Shown: positions 52,582 through 62,181, numbered from the stretch's first letter. The stretch: 64,000 bases of DNA from Saltatorellus ferox (GCA_007751475.1 CP036434.1:6763524-6827523), one strand, 5' to 3'. The notes: generated from the letters alone by a model not told the origin. Made by a program: numbers and translations.

Positions 52582-54762
52582 ATGACCGAACTACGCCCCC
52601 CCTCACCCGTCTGGCTGACCGCCCTGGCCCTCTCCTCGAGCCTTGCGTCGGCGGGCTCGAACGGCACGGAAGGCTTCACGGCCCCCGCGACGTCGCCACT
52701 CTCCCCGGAAGCCAGCGGCGCGAACGCGGAGCCCGGGGCCGTCCAAGGGGACGGAGTCCCCGCCATGATCTCCTTCGGAGATATCGACGGTGACGGGCTC
52801 GACGACGCCGTCTCGGTGTCGGCCCTCGGCCAGATCGCTCTCCTCGTCAACGGCGGCAACGGCCAGTTCAGGGACATCACCGAGGCCAGCGGCCTCGGGA
52901 GCGTCGATTTCGCGACCTGCGCTCTCTTCACAGACTTCGACGGCGACGGCGTGGTCGACCTGTTTCTCGGATCCAGCAGCGAGCGACTGTGGCGCAACGT
53001 CGGCGGCGGGCTCTTCGCGTCCTTCCAAAGCAACCTCGACCACGATCTCGTGGACCTCGCAGCCTGGTCCATCGACACGGACCAGGACGGCCTCATCGAC
53101 CTGCATCTCCGCACCGAGGCCGGTGACCTGGTCTACCGGAACCTCGGGGAAGGGATCTTCGAGCATCTCCCGCTCACGGGATCGAGCCTGCCGAGCGCGT
53201 TGGCCGGTGTGGATGTCACCACGCTGGACCCTGATGGCACCCGGGACGCAGCGGTCGTCGATGCCGCGATCGCGGCGCGCAGGCGCCTGACCCGCTGGCT
53301 CCAGGCGAACCGCGGAACCACTCCGTTCCCGCCCACGAGCTCCGCATCGTCGGGGTTCACCGCCACCTCGGTCGGAGTGTCGAACCCGGCGGGCGCCGCG
53401 TCGACCATCTGCGCCGGCTCCATCGAGGATCAGGCCACGGGGCTCTGCATCCAGGCCTCCTCCGTGGGGATGCTTGGCATGCTGTACCCGCTCTCGTCGG
53501 ACCTCTTCGTGGACGCCGCCACCGGCTGGGTGGGCATGGGAACGGTGAACCCGAGCTCACGCCTCTCCGTGGCGGGGAACGTCACCAGCGACAGGTTCAT
53601 CTCCACGGTTGGTACGGGAACTGCGCCCCTCGGCGTTTCCTCGCGCACCCTGGTCCCGCTCCTGAACGCGGATTTCCTCGATGGCCTCCACGCGATCGAC
53701 TTCCGCCTGGCCGCAACGCAGATCACGAGTGGAGATATTCTCGACGATTCGCTGACGTTCCGTGACCTCGCGCCGGATTCAGTCACGGATTCAGAGCTTG
53801 CCGCCAACTCCGTTGGCTCGGCCGAGATTCGCAACGACGCCGTCACGGGAGCCAAGGTCCTCAATGACTCGCTGAGTTCGGCTGACATCGGCCCTGACGC
53901 GATCACTGCGTCGGAGCTCGCACCGAACTCAGTGGGTTCGGAGAATATCATCGACGGGTCTGTCACTGGAGACGACATCGATCAGGCGTTCGCCTTCCCC
54001 GGTCAGGTGCTGAAGTGGACCGGCGTGACCTGGGCCCCCAGAGATGACCTTAACGGGACGTCGCAGTGGACGAGCAATGGCAACGACATCGGCTACACCC
54101 CTGGGCGGGTCGGAATTGGCACGCCGAGTCCCCAGAAGAACCTTCACATCACAGCTGCATCGGAGCCAGGGATCCTCATCACTGGTCGCGATCCTAACAT
54201 GACGTTCCAGGATACGGATGCTGGCGGCCGCGGCTATCAGTTCCTCAATCGCGACGGCATCTTCCAGCTTCGAGATCTGGCCGGCGGTGTTCGACTTTCG
54301 GTGGAGGCTTCGGGGACGGTGTCCGTGAAACAGTCACTGGAGATCCGCGGCGGCGCCGACATCGTCGAACGCTTCCACGCAAGTGAGCTCTCCGTGCCCG
54401 GAACGGTCGTCGTCATCGATCCCGAGAACCCGGGCCAGCTGATGCCCTCGTCCGCCGCTTACGACACCAAGGTGGCCGGCATCGTCTCCGGCGCCGGCGG
54501 CGTCAACCCGGGTATCTGCCTCAGCCAGGAAGGTGAGCTGGAAGGCGACACGCTCGTGGCCATGAACGGTCGCGTCTACGTCAAGGCCACGGCAGCGAAC
54601 GGCGCGATCCAGCCCGGCGATCGCCTCACGACGTCGAACCTCGCGGGCCACGCCATGAAAGCAACGGACCGGGATCTCTGGGACGGCGCCGTGATCGGCA
54701 AGGCCATGACCGCCCTCGAATCGGGCGAAGGCCTCGTTCTCGTGCTCGTCAACCTTCAGTGA
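52582..54762 (+). CDS. Secreted FG-GAP protein with tail-fibre-like repeats
   Basis: 726 residues from the ATG at 52582, which gives a signal peptide (VWLTALALSSSLASA). The N-terminal ~200 residues hold FG-GAP blades (FGDIDGDGLDDAV, FTDFDGDGVVDLF, SIDTDQDGLIDLH). The middle (~380-480) is a ladder of short repeats (LTFRDLAPDSVTDSELAANS, NDAVTGAKVLNDSLSS, PDAITASELAPNSVGS) typical of phage/pyocin tail-fibre stalks. A C-terminal domain (GIGTPSPQKNLHITA, VVVIDPENPGQL, GRVYVKATAANG, IGKAMTALESGEGLVLVLV) is common in bacterial surface proteins. It is probably a trimeric or fibrous surface adhesin. Confidence 0.85.
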   Translation: MTELRPPSPVWLTALALSSSLASAGSNGTEGFTAPATSPLSPEASGANAEPGAVQGDGVPAMISFGDIDGDGLDDAVSVSALGQIALLVNGGNGQFRDITEASGLGSVDFATCALFTDFDGDGVVDLFLGSSSERLWRNVGGGLFASFQSNLDHDLVDLAAWSIDTDQDGLIDLHLRTEAGDLVYRNLGEGIFEHLPLTGSSLPSALAGVDVTTLDPDGTRDAAVVDAAIAARRRLTRWLQANRGTTPFPPTSSASSGFTATSVGVSNPAGAASTICAGSIEDQATGLCIQASSVGMLGMLYPLSSDLFVDAATGWVGMGTVNPSSRLSVAGNVTSDRFISTVGTGTAPLGVSSRTLVPLLNADFLDGLHAIDFRLAATQITSGDILDDSLTFRDLAPDSVTDSELAANSVGSAEIRNDAVTGAKVLNDSLSSADIGPDAITASELAPNSVGSENIIDGSVTGDDIDQAFAFPGQVLKWTGVTWAPRDDLNGTSQWTSNGNDIGYTPGRVGIGTPSPQKNLHITAASEPGILITGRDPNMTFQDTDAGGRGYQFLNRDGIFQLRDLAGGVRLSVEASGTVSVKQSLEIRGGADIVERFHASELSVPGTVVVIDPENPGQLMPSSAAYDTKVAGIVSGAGGVNPGICLSQEGELEGDTLVAMNGRVYVKATAANGAIQPGDRLTTSNLAGHAMKATDRDLWDGAVIGKAMTALESGEGLVLVLVNLQ

Positions 54763-54984
54763 GATGGAGATTCCCACGGGGATGAAGTCCACGAAGGCCC
54801 CTCGGCGGGAAAACTCTCTCGGAGCGACCGACGCCCGGACCGTAATGGTGCTGATCGCCACGACCGGATCGGCGTACGCGCAGACTCCGCCTGGAGAGGC
54901 GGCGAACCGGGGTCGTACCGCGGGCACCACCCCTGCGGCGGCGCCGGCGTGGGCGTGGGCGATGATGGGGACTGCCGCGCCCGG

Positions 54985-57369
54985 CTACTCCGGACGGACC
55001 AGCGCCTTTCCGTACTTTCCAGCGGCCTGGCTCCAGCCGCCGGGGAGTTCGTTCAGGAAGGTATCGAGCAGGTCGCGGAACTCGGCTGCACGCGCCCGGC
55101 TCGAGGCGGGAAGGTCCGCGATCAGCTCTCGGCGACCCGCCCAGCGCAGCGCTCCGATGCTGTACCCCGCCAGGAACGAGCGCGGTGCACGGAACTCCAG
55201 CACCGGGCGATCATCGTGCATCGGTGGCGTCTCCCCCGCGTAGGCCCGCAGCGCGGCGTCGTCCGCTGCGAAGAGCGCCGCCATGCCTGAGGCGGATCGG
55301 ATGCCCGCTTCGGCCAGCTCGGCGGCGAGCTTCGGGCTCAGCTTCGTTTGCACCAACGCGTCCGGACCCGGCAGCGTTCCGTTGGCGCCGACCAGCACGA
55401 GGTCATAGGCCGTGAGCCAGGCGCTCGTGCTCGGGAACGCGGCCGTCCACGACGCGATCACCGTCTTCACGTCCTCGTCCGAAAGCTGGTAGAGCGGCAG
55501 CCACTGGGACGCGATCCCACCCTCCGCCAGATGGCTCGCCATGTTGGCGAAATGCTCGACGCAGTAGAGGTCGCTGGAGCCCGCCGTCCACGGGTGGATC
55601 GGGTCCGAGGTGACGAGGTCGTAGCGCTTCTCCGAACGCGCGAGGTAGTGGCGGCCATCGGCGTGGATCACCGTCGTGCGCGGGTCGTCCAGAAGATGGC
55701 CGTTCCACTCCGCGAAGGGTCGAGCGCCTGCCTCGGGGATCACCGCGCTGATCTCGACGACCTCCAGGGACGTGAGCGTCGGCTCGGCGAGCAGCGTCCC
55801 CGCCGTCATGCCGGTTCCCATGCCGATGACGATCGCGGTGTGGACGTCGCCGTGGAGCCGGGCCGGGATCGCGGCCAGCAAGCGCTGGAGGCGGAGGTCG
55901 ACGGCGCCCGATGTCGCGACGACCTTCCCGTTGACGCGCAGCGCGCGGACGTCCTCGCCGCTCTCATCCGAGTCGAAGACCGAGACCGTCGCGTGGGGTC
56001 CGTGGGCGAGCGTGCGCAGCGTTCCGTCCGTACTCACGTAGAGCGAGAGGAACCCGAAGACAGCGGTTCCGCCCAGGAAGTAGAGGACCGGCTGCGCGAG
56101 GCGCCGCGCACCCGCGAGCAGCGCGGCCGCGATCGGCAGCACCAGCGCGGCCACGAGCGCGTACCGCGGGCCGATGAGCGGAATCGCCACGAACCCGGCG
56201 CCGAGCGCTCCGAGGAGCGAGCCGAGGGTGTTCGCGCTGTAGACGATGCCGAGGACGCGCTCACGATCCGCCGGACCGCGGGTCGCGGCCACTGCGCCGA
56301 TCGCCGAGGGCAGCGCGCGGCCGAAGAAGATCGCCGGGCCGAGGAGCGCGAGCGCCGCCCACGTCGCATGCCCGAGCCACAGCGTCACGAGGCTGGCGCC
56401 GCCGGGCATCCGATTGGCGAGTCCGCTGAAGAGATCCCCTTCGCCGAGCCGCAGTCGCAGGAGATAGAGGCCTGCGAGCGTCGCCACCGGAACCCAGAGC
56501 GCGGCTCGGGCGAACACCCGCGCGTGCGCGTCGCGGAGGCTCCTGCGGTTCTTGGCCTCCTCTGGAGCGATCGGCTCCAGCCAGCGGCTCCCGAGCCCGA
56601 TGCCGATGAGGAAGACCGTGAGCACGATGGAGAACGCATAGATCGAAGCGCCCGTCACGTTGACGAGCACGCGCGTCAGAACGACCTCCAGCGCGAGCGC
56701 CGACGCCCCCATCAGAAGCGCCGCGATGGCGATCGGGTCGAGCCAGATGGAGCGTGCGGAGGCCTGCGGCTCCTCTTCGTTCCCAGGCGCCACGTCATCG
56801 TCGGCCGCCTTCAGCACCAACTTCGCGCCCACGGCCACCAGCAGCTCCAGGGTCGCCGCCGCGTAGAGCGCGCCGCTGAGGCCGAGCGCCGGCATCAGCA
56901 GGAACGGGCCGAGGAGCGCGCCGACGGCGGCGCCCACCGTGTTGGAACCGTAGAACTCCGAGGTCGCGGCCGCGGTCTCGCTGGACTGGCCGATGGTGAG
57001 CCTTCCCATCAGAGGAAAGGTCATCCCCATGAGCAGCGTGGGCCCAAGGAGCGCCAGCGCCGCGACGCCCGCGCGCGCGCCGAAACCGCCTACGGGCTCG
57101 ATCATCGTCAGGAGGTGCGGACTGAAGGCTGCCCAGACCGCGAGCGCGACCTCGATGGTCACGAAGAGCCGCACCGGATGGCGAGTTCGCCGCGCGAGCC
57201 CGCCGCCGAGCCAGGCGCCGATCGCCATCCCCCCCATGAAGACGCCGAGCACGAGCGCCGTCCCGCTGGCGCCGCTGCCCAAAAGACGTGAGAGCAGCCG
57301 AGCCCAGACGGTCTGATAGACGAGCGCCGCCGCTCCCGAGCCGAAGAAGAGAACGTTGCTTGGTTTCAT
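54985..57369 (-). CDS. Fused MFS-type membrane protein / spermidine synthase-like protein
   Basis: 794 residues. About twelve or more hydrophobic helices (from LFFGSGAAALVYQTVWARLL to the helices near 440) form an MFS-like membrane part. The C-terminal ~350 residues carry a spermidine synthase-like nucleotide/SAM fold (IVIGMGTGMTAGTLL, VEISAVIPEAGARPF, DPRTTVIHADGRHYL, YDLVTSDPIHPW). This fusion is a known family in planctomycetes and others; whether it makes polyamines or something else is undetermined, since the catalytic Asp pair of true synthases is only partly matched. Downstream of and 31 bp from the glycosyltransferase gene. Confidence 0.87.
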   Translation of the reverse strand: MKPSNVLFFGSGAAALVYQTVWARLLSRLLGSGASGTALVLGVFMGGMAIGAWLGGGLARRTRHPVRLFVTIEVALAVWAAFSPHLLTMIEPVGGFGARAGVAALALLGPTLLMGMTFPLMGRLTIGQSSETAAATSEFYGSNTVGAAVGALLGPFLLMPALGLSGALYAAATLELLVAVGAKLVLKAADDDVAPGNEEEPQASARSIWLDPIAIAALLMGASALALEVVLTRVLVNVTGASIYAFSIVLTVFLIGIGLGSRWLEPIAPEEAKNRRSLRDAHARVFARAALWVPVATLAGLYLLRLRLGEGDLFSGLANRMPGGASLVTLWLGHATWAALALLGPAIFFGRALPSAIGAVAATRGPADRERVLGIVYSANTLGSLLGALGAGFVAIPLIGPRYALVAALVLPIAAALLAGARRLAQPVLYFLGGTAVFGFLSLYVSTDGTLRTLAHGPHATVSVFDSDESGEDVRALRVNGKVVATSGAVDLRLQRLLAAIPARLHGDVHTAIVIGMGTGMTAGTLLAEPTLTSLEVVEISAVIPEAGARPFAEWNGHLLDDPRTTVIHADGRHYLARSEKRYDLVTSDPIHPWTAGSSDLYCVEHFANMASHLAEGGIASQWLPLYQLSDEDVKTVIASWTAAFPSTSAWLTAYDLVLVGANGTLPGPDALVQTKLSPKLAAELAEAGIRSASGMAALFAADDAALRAYAGETPPMHDDRPVLEFRAPRSFLAGYSIGALRWAGRRELIADLPASSRARAAEFRDLLDTFLNELPGGWSQAAGKYGKALVRPE

Positions 57370-57400
57370 CGGTGAATCCGCCTTCAGCTTTGCGCGCGGG

Positions 57401-58531
57401 TCAAGGCCTTGTGGAGAGGGACCTGTAGAGATCGAGATGTGCCTCGGCTTCGGCGCCCACGTCGAGGCGATCGCGCCGAACCTCGAAGGCGCGCGCCGCG
57501 ACCTCCTGGAGCTGCTCGGGATGCGCGCTGAGTTCCCGCAGGATCGACTCGAGATCCGAGTAGTCGTCGAAGAGCCACCCGGTCACACCGTCCTCCACGA
57601 GCGCCGTGTTCCCGACGACCCGGCGCGCGATCACGGGTAAGCGGGAGCACTGGGCCTCCAGCAGGATCTGCGGCTCCCCTTCGCTCTCGCTGGCGTTGAG
57701 CAGCGCGTCGCAGGCGGCCATGGCGGACGCCATGGACTCGTGCGGGATCTCCCCGATGTAGACGGCTCCGCCGAGAGCGCGGGCGCGCTCCCGGACCACC
57801 GCGGCGTAGTCGGCGTCCAGGACGGGCCCCGCGAGGACGAGGAGCCAGTCGTCGAGTGCCCCCCCCTGGGTCCCCTCCTGGGCTCCCCCCTGGGCTGCCC
57901 CCGCCCGTTCGAAGGCCTCCAGGGCGAAGAGCTGACCCTTGACCGGCCGGAGACCGCCCGCGAGGAGCAGGAGCCGGCGAGCCGCCAGCTCCGGCCCGCC
58001 GACGTGGGCCAGCGCCTCGCGGAGTTCGAAGGGCTCGTCGCCCGGCGCCTCGGGAAGCTCGACCGCCTGGGGAATGCGGACGACCCGCTGAGCGGGGACG
58101 ATGGCGGCGAGCTGCTCGACCTGGCGCTCCGTCAGCGCCACGACGGCGTCGGCGGCCCGGAGGTTCTGACGGGCCGCCTCTGCCTCGGCGGCGGGGCCAT
58201 TCAGGTCCGTGCCGGTGACGGTGACCACGAGCGGAACGCCGAAGGCCCGCGCCAGCTCTCCGCCGAGCCGCGCCGACTCCCCGGCGTGAAGCGCGTGGAC
58301 CACCGTGGGCGTGAAGCCGAACAGGGCGAAGGCAGCCTCCCCGGCCGAGTGGGTCGACTGGACGTAGCGCACACCCGCCCCACGCGCCACGAACGCTGCC
58401 TCGAGCCGGCGGATCGCGACGGCGTTCCCCGCGCTGTCCTCGAGGGCGTACTTCCCGACAAAGAGCACTCGATGCTCATGGGATTCACTCCAGCGGCCCG
58501 ATGATTCCTGATCCGACACATGCTCCGACAC
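57401..58531 (-). CDS. Glycosyltransferase family 4-like protein
   Basis: 376 residues starting at a GTG. GT-B fold marks: N-terminal VLFVGKYALEDSAG, central hinge LLLLAGGLRPVKGQLFALEAF, and the C-terminal donor site NASESEGEPQILLEAQCSRLPVIARRV... with the E-x7-E pair of retaining GT4 enzymes. A Gly/Gln-rich linker (AAQGGAQEGTQGGALDD) is encoded by a short tandem repeat at about 57866-57901. It probably transfers a sugar in surface polysaccharide or glycolipid assembly, consistent with the divergent polysaccharide-export permease. The acceptor is unknown. Confidence 0.85.
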   Translation of the reverse strand: MSEHVSDQESSGRWSESHEHRVLFVGKYALEDSAGNAVAIRRLEAAFVARGAGVRYVQSTHSAGEAAFALFGFTPTVVHALHAGESARLGGELARAFGVPLVVTVTGTDLNGPAAEAEAARQNLRAADAVVALTERQVEQLAAIVPAQRVVRIPQAVELPEAPGDEPFELREALAHVGGPELAARRLLLLAGGLRPVKGQLFALEAFERAGAAQGGAQEGTQGGALDDWLLVLAGPVLDADYAAVVRERARALGGAVYIGEIPHESMASAMAACDALLNASESEGEPQILLEAQCSRLPVIARRVVGNTALVEDGVTGWLFDDYSDLESILRELSAHPEQLQEVAARAFEVRRDRLDVGAEAEAHLDLYRSLSTRP

Positions 58532-58696
58532 GGGGTGAAGGGTACGCGAGCGGACGCCCGCATGAAGACGAGGTGTGAAAATCCAGGGGAATCGACCGCT
58601 CGCCCGGGACTCGGCCCTGCTTCTCCTCCCCCGGCGCGTTACTCTTCGCCCCAGGCGCCTTGCCTGTCCCTTTTTCGGCGACGCGTCCCACGAACC

Positions 58697-59968
58697 ATGC
58701 CCAGGCCATTCTCGTCTCTCTTCGAGAACCGCACCTTGCTGCGGGACTTCGTCGTACGCGATCTCAAGGCGCGCTACGTCGGTTCGAGCATGGGTTTCTT
58801 CTGGTCCGTGATCTTCCCGCTGATCAACCTCTGCGTCTTCACCTTCGTCTTCCGGATCATCCTGAAGACGCGCTGGAGCGACGAGCAGGGGGCTCTGGAG
58901 GTTGCGCTCGTGATGCTCGCGGGCATCATCGTCTGGACCGCGTTCGCCGAGTCGGTGTCACGCTGCACGAACTGCCTCGTCGACAACTCGAACCTTCTTC
59001 AGAAGGTCGTGTTTCCGGCCAGCGTGTTCCCGGCCTACATCACGACCTCGGCGATCCTCAACATGTGCATCGGCCTCCCCATCGTGCTCGCCGCGGTGGT
59101 GTGGTTCGGGTATCTGTCGCCGCCGACGGCGATGCTGGAGCGCCAGAACGAGTATGAGGCCGTGGGCGAGGCCTTCGAGCCGGTCCTGAACGAAGAGGGC
59201 GCGGTGGTGCTCACCTGGCCGCGGGTGTTCGTCTCGCTGGAGCGCGCCTGGCGCACGCCGACCACTTTCCAGCTGGAGTACGGCGGGACCGCCACCCGGG
59301 GCGTCGACTACCTCGCGCTCCACGACGAGGTCGTGCTGCCGCCGGGGTCCGCGCGGCTCTACATCCCCATCATCCCGCTGCGCGACGCGCTGAACGACGA
59401 GGGCGACGAGACGATCGAGATCCGCGTGACGGACTCCGGTGGCCGCGAGATGGTTCCGGGCAAGGACGCGGTCCTCATCACGCTCACGGAAAGCGCGCTC
59501 CCGCAGGCGGAGATCGACAAGGACACCGGCGCGCACGGGGCCACGGGCGTCTACACGAGCGCGGACTCCAGCCGCCACCACGCGCTGGCGCTGGGCCCCT
59601 CGCTCATCATGCTCCCGGTCCTGCTCGCCCTGCTCGCGCTCTACACCGTGGGCCTGAGCTCCTTCCTGGCGGCCTTCAACCTCTTCTGGCGCGACACGTT
59701 CCACCTCGTGGGCGTCGGCCTGACCGTCTGGATGTTCGCCACGCCGATCTTTTACCCGGCGCACATGGTTCAGAAGGCGGGGATGGGCTGGATCCTGAAC
59801 TTGAACCCCATGTACTGGTTCGTCGAGATGTTCCGCGAGGTCACGCTCTTCGGGATCTGGCCAAGCCTCGGCTACCTCTTTCCGTTCGCCGCGGTGGCGG
59901 CCGTGACGTACTGGATCGGCCTGCGGTTCTTCAAGAAGCACGAGCCGAGCTTCCCAGACCTCCTGTAG
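58697..59968 (+). CDS. ABC-2 polysaccharide-export permease with inserted Calx-beta-like domain
   Basis: 423 residues from the ATG at 58697. The first and last thirds match Wzm/TagG-type permeases: LLRDFVVRDLKARYVGSSMG, WSVIFPLINLCVFTFVF, LVDNSNLLQKVVFPA, and at the end FLAAFNLFWRDTFHLVGVGL, WILNLNPMYWFVEMFREV. Such permeases are usually about 260-280 residues. Here ~140 extra residues (about 145-285) between membrane helices contain beta sequence with Calx-beta features (TFQLEYGGTATRGVDYLAL, DALNDEGDETIEIRVTDSGG). By topology this loop would be extracytoplasmic. No ATPase (wzt) gene is adjacent, so the partner is encoded elsewhere. Confidence 0.88.
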   Translation: MPRPFSSLFENRTLLRDFVVRDLKARYVGSSMGFFWSVIFPLINLCVFTFVFRIILKTRWSDEQGALEVALVMLAGIIVWTAFAESVSRCTNCLVDNSNLLQKVVFPASVFPAYITTSAILNMCIGLPIVLAAVVWFGYLSPPTAMLERQNEYEAVGEAFEPVLNEEGAVVLTWPRVFVSLERAWRTPTTFQLEYGGTATRGVDYLALHDEVVLPPGSARLYIPIIPLRDALNDEGDETIEIRVTDSGGREMVPGKDAVLITLTESALPQAEIDKDTGAHGATGVYTSADSSRHHALALGPSLIMLPVLLALLALYTVGLSSFLAAFNLFWRDTFHLVGVGLTVWMFATPIFYPAHMVQKAGMGWILNLNPMYWFVEMFREVTLFGIWPSLGYLFPFAAVAAVTYWIGLRFFKKHEPSFPDLL

Positions 59969-60011
59969 CGGGAGACCCTCCCGTGGCGGCGGGGCTGGTA
60001 TCCTCTGCGCC

Positions 60012-60719
60012 ATGACGAGCGCCGGACGCCCCTACCTTTTGATCGACGACTTCCTGGACGAGGAGTCCTGGACGGACGTCTGGTCCATGCTCCAGTTCGC
60101 GGATCTCGCGCCCGTATCCCGCACCAAGGGGGCCTGGAAGCTCGACGATGGCGTGCCGCTCGGCAGCCAGGAGATCATCACGCCGCCGAGGACCGCCGAG
60201 CTCCTGCACGATCCCGAGCGGCCCGATCTCTTCCCGAGCGAGACCGCGCTCGATCACGTGCTCGCGGCGCTGCTCGCCGAGTCACCCGAGTTCGCGGATC
60301 TGATCGGCGACGCCTGGGCCCACGTCACGGCGCGCGCCTACGTGTACCCCCGGGGCTCGGCGCTGTCCTGGCACGGCGACGATCACGATCTCTACGCGGG
60401 CGCCTACATTTACTACGCGCATCCGCACTGGAACGCGCACTGGGGCGGCGAACTCTTGATCGCCGACATGCCCGAAGGACGCGACGCGCTCCCGATCATG
60501 GGGCACCGGTTCGACAACGAGGCGTACTCCGAGGCGCTGATGGAACTCGGCGTCGGCCACTACATCGCGCCCAGGCCGAACCGACTCGTGGTGCTCGGCG
60601 GCGCGCCGCACATGGTGACGCCCGTTCGGGCGGCGGCCGGTGATGCGGTGCGCGCTTCGGTCAGCGGCTTCTTCCTGAACCGCGCGATGTCGGGCGACGA
60701 CGCACCGGAGAGCGAATGA
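60012..60719 (+). CDS. 2-oxoglutarate/Fe(II)-dependent oxygenase-like protein
   Basis: 235 residues. The HxD...H iron triad is visible as WHGDDHDLYAGAYIYY (H and D) and GGAPHMVTPV (distal H), and VRASVSGFF supplies the Arg that binds 2-oxoglutarate. The overall layout resembles the prolyl-4-hydroxylase-like superfamily, and the long N-terminal arm is cytoplasmic. The substrate is unknown; hydroxylation of a protein or small molecule is the usual reaction. First of four genes whose starts and stops overlap (ATGA to truA). Confidence 0.87.
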   Translation: MTSAGRPYLLIDDFLDEESWTDVWSMLQFADLAPVSRTKGAWKLDDGVPLGSQEIITPPRTAELLHDPERPDLFPSETALDHVLAALLAESPEFADLIGDAWAHVTARAYVYPRGSALSWHGDDHDLYAGAYIYYAHPHWNAHWGGELLIADMPEGRDALPIMGHRFDNEAYSEALMELGVGHYIAPRPNRLVVLGGAPHMVTPVRAAAGDAVRASVSGFFLNRAMSGDDAPESE

Positions 60720-61540
60720 AAGGGCCTAAGGAAGGAGACCACGGCGAGGCCGAGCTCCGTAACACGGCGCTGCTGCTCTCCTACGACGGACGGCCTTTCC
60801 ACGGCTGGCAGCGGCTTCGCGACCAGGAGACCGTGCAAGGAACGCTGGAGGAAGCGATCGCCGAGGTGTTCGACGTGCCGTCCGTCGTCGCCGGCTCCGG
60901 CCGCACCGACCGCGGCGCACACGCGGTCGGACAGGTGGCGAGCACGAGGCTCCCGCTCGGTCTCCCGTCCGAGGAGGTCGTGCGTCAGCTCAACGAGTAC
61001 CTGCAGGAAACCGTGGACGGCGCGATCATCGTCGAGAACGCGGCGAACGTTCCCGAGGACTTCCACGCGCTGCATTCGTGCACCGGCAAGACCTACCGCT
61101 ACGCGATCTGGCTGAACGACGAGCTGCCTCCGGAGTACGAGCGGCGCGTATGGCACGTCCACGGGGATCTCGATCTCGGGGCGATGGCCGAGGCGGTGCC
61201 CCTCTTCGAAGGCGAGCATGACTTCGCGTCGTTCGCGTCGAAGTCGAACTTCGACCGGCAGGGCACGGTGCGCTGGCTCAGCCAGTCCTCGATGTTCAGC
61301 GAGGGCCCGGTCATCGAGATGGTCTTCACCGGCAACGGGTTCCTCTACAAGATGGTGCGCAACCTCGTGCGCGCGGTCGTGCGCGTCGGAGAGGGCCGGT
61401 CCAGCGTGGACGAACTCGCGTCGATCCTGAAGGCCAAGGACCGCCGGAAGGCGCCGGGGAGCGCGCCCGCGTCGGGGCTCTACCTCGACGAGGTCTACTA
61501 CGCGCCCCCGGTGTTCCCCGACGAGGCGAGCCGCCGTTGA
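60716..61540 (+). CDS. truA: tRNA pseudouridine synthase A
   Basis: 274 residues, the normal TruA length. It converts uridines 38-40 of the tRNA anticodon arm to pseudouridine. The catalytic Asp lies in GSGRTDRGAHAVGQV, and LLLSYDGRPFHGWQ, CTGKTYRYAIW and MVRNLVRAVVRVGEG are further family motifs. The start overlaps the oxygenase stop by 4 nt (ATGA), and its own stop overlaps the next start. Confidence 0.95.
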   Translation: MKGPKEGDHGEAELRNTALLLSYDGRPFHGWQRLRDQETVQGTLEEAIAEVFDVPSVVAGSGRTDRGAHAVGQVASTRLPLGLPSEEVVRQLNEYLQETVDGAIIVENAANVPEDFHALHSCTGKTYRYAIWLNDELPPEYERRVWHVHGDLDLGAMAEAVPLFEGEHDFASFASKSNFDRQGTVRWLSQSSMFSEGPVIEMVFTGNGFLYKMVRNLVRAVVRVGEGRSSVDELASILKAKDRRKAPGSAPASGLYLDEVYYAPPVFPDEASRR

Positions 61541-62181
61541 GCGCACCGGTCGAGTCCTACACGACGCTGGCCGAGCCGTTTCGGTACGAGCCCGACAAGA
61601 TCAAGGGCTCGCGGTTCATCGCCTGCATCGCGCCTGCGGAGACCGAAGCCGAGGCGCAGGCTTTCCTGGAGTCCGTCCGCGCCGAGTTCGACGACGCGCG
61701 CCATGTGTGCTGGGCGTGGCGGCTGGGCGGCGCAGGGGAAGAGACGCGCTCGAACGACGACGGCGAGCCGAGCGGCTCCGCGGGGCGCCCGATCCTCCTG
61801 CAGCTCGAAGGCCACGGGGTCACGGATGTGATGGCGTGCGTCGTGCGCTACTTCGGCGGCGTGAAGCTTGGCGTCGGCGGACTCATGCGCGCCTACGGCG
61901 GAGCGGCGGGTCAGGCGCTGGACCGGGCGGAGCTGAAGGTGGTCGACGTGAAGGTCACGCTCGTCTGCACCCACGCGTACGGGGACTCAGGGGCGGTGAG
62001 CGGGGTGCTGGCAGCCTGGGAGCTCGGCGCAGAGAACGCCGACTACGGCGAAGAGGTCACCTTCTCGGTCCGCGTAGGCATCGGGCGAGTGGAAGAGTTC
62101 CAGGCGGCGATCCGGGAGGCGACCGCCGCGCGCGCGAGCGTCGAGGCCCCCGGAAAAGTACCGCCGCGAGGACGACCATGA
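61537..62181 (+). CDS. YigZ/IMPACT family protein
   Basis: 214 residues starting at TTG that overlaps the truA stop (TTGA). Family motifs: RFIACIAPAETEAEAQAFL, SNDDGEPSGSAGRPIL and VVRYFGGVKLGVGGLMRAYGGAA. IMPACT/YigZ proteins bind nucleic acid or ribosomal partners; bacterial roles are poorly defined. Clustering with truA fits an RNA or translation context. Confidence 0.92.
   Translation: MSAPVESYTTLAEPFRYEPDKIKGSRFIACIAPAETEAEAQAFLESVRAEFDDARHVCWAWRLGGAGEETRSNDDGEPSGSAGRPILLQLEGHGVTDVMACVVRYFGGVKLGVGGLMRAYGGAAGQALDRAELKVVDVKVTLVCTHAYGDSGAVSGVLAAWELGAENADYGEEVTFSVRVGIGRVEEFQAAIREATAARASVEAPGKVPPRGRP

Noticed and set aside
54764..55243. 159-codon open frame after the fibre-like gene
   Set aside because: Its second half is antisense to the MFS/spermidine-synthase-like gene and the first half has no ribosome site or signal; treated as non-coding.
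55348..57291. 647-codon open frame antisense to the MFS/spermidine-synthase-like gene
   Set aside because: Arg/Glu/His-rich shadow without family similarity; the minus-strand frame has clear membrane helices and SAM-fold motifs.
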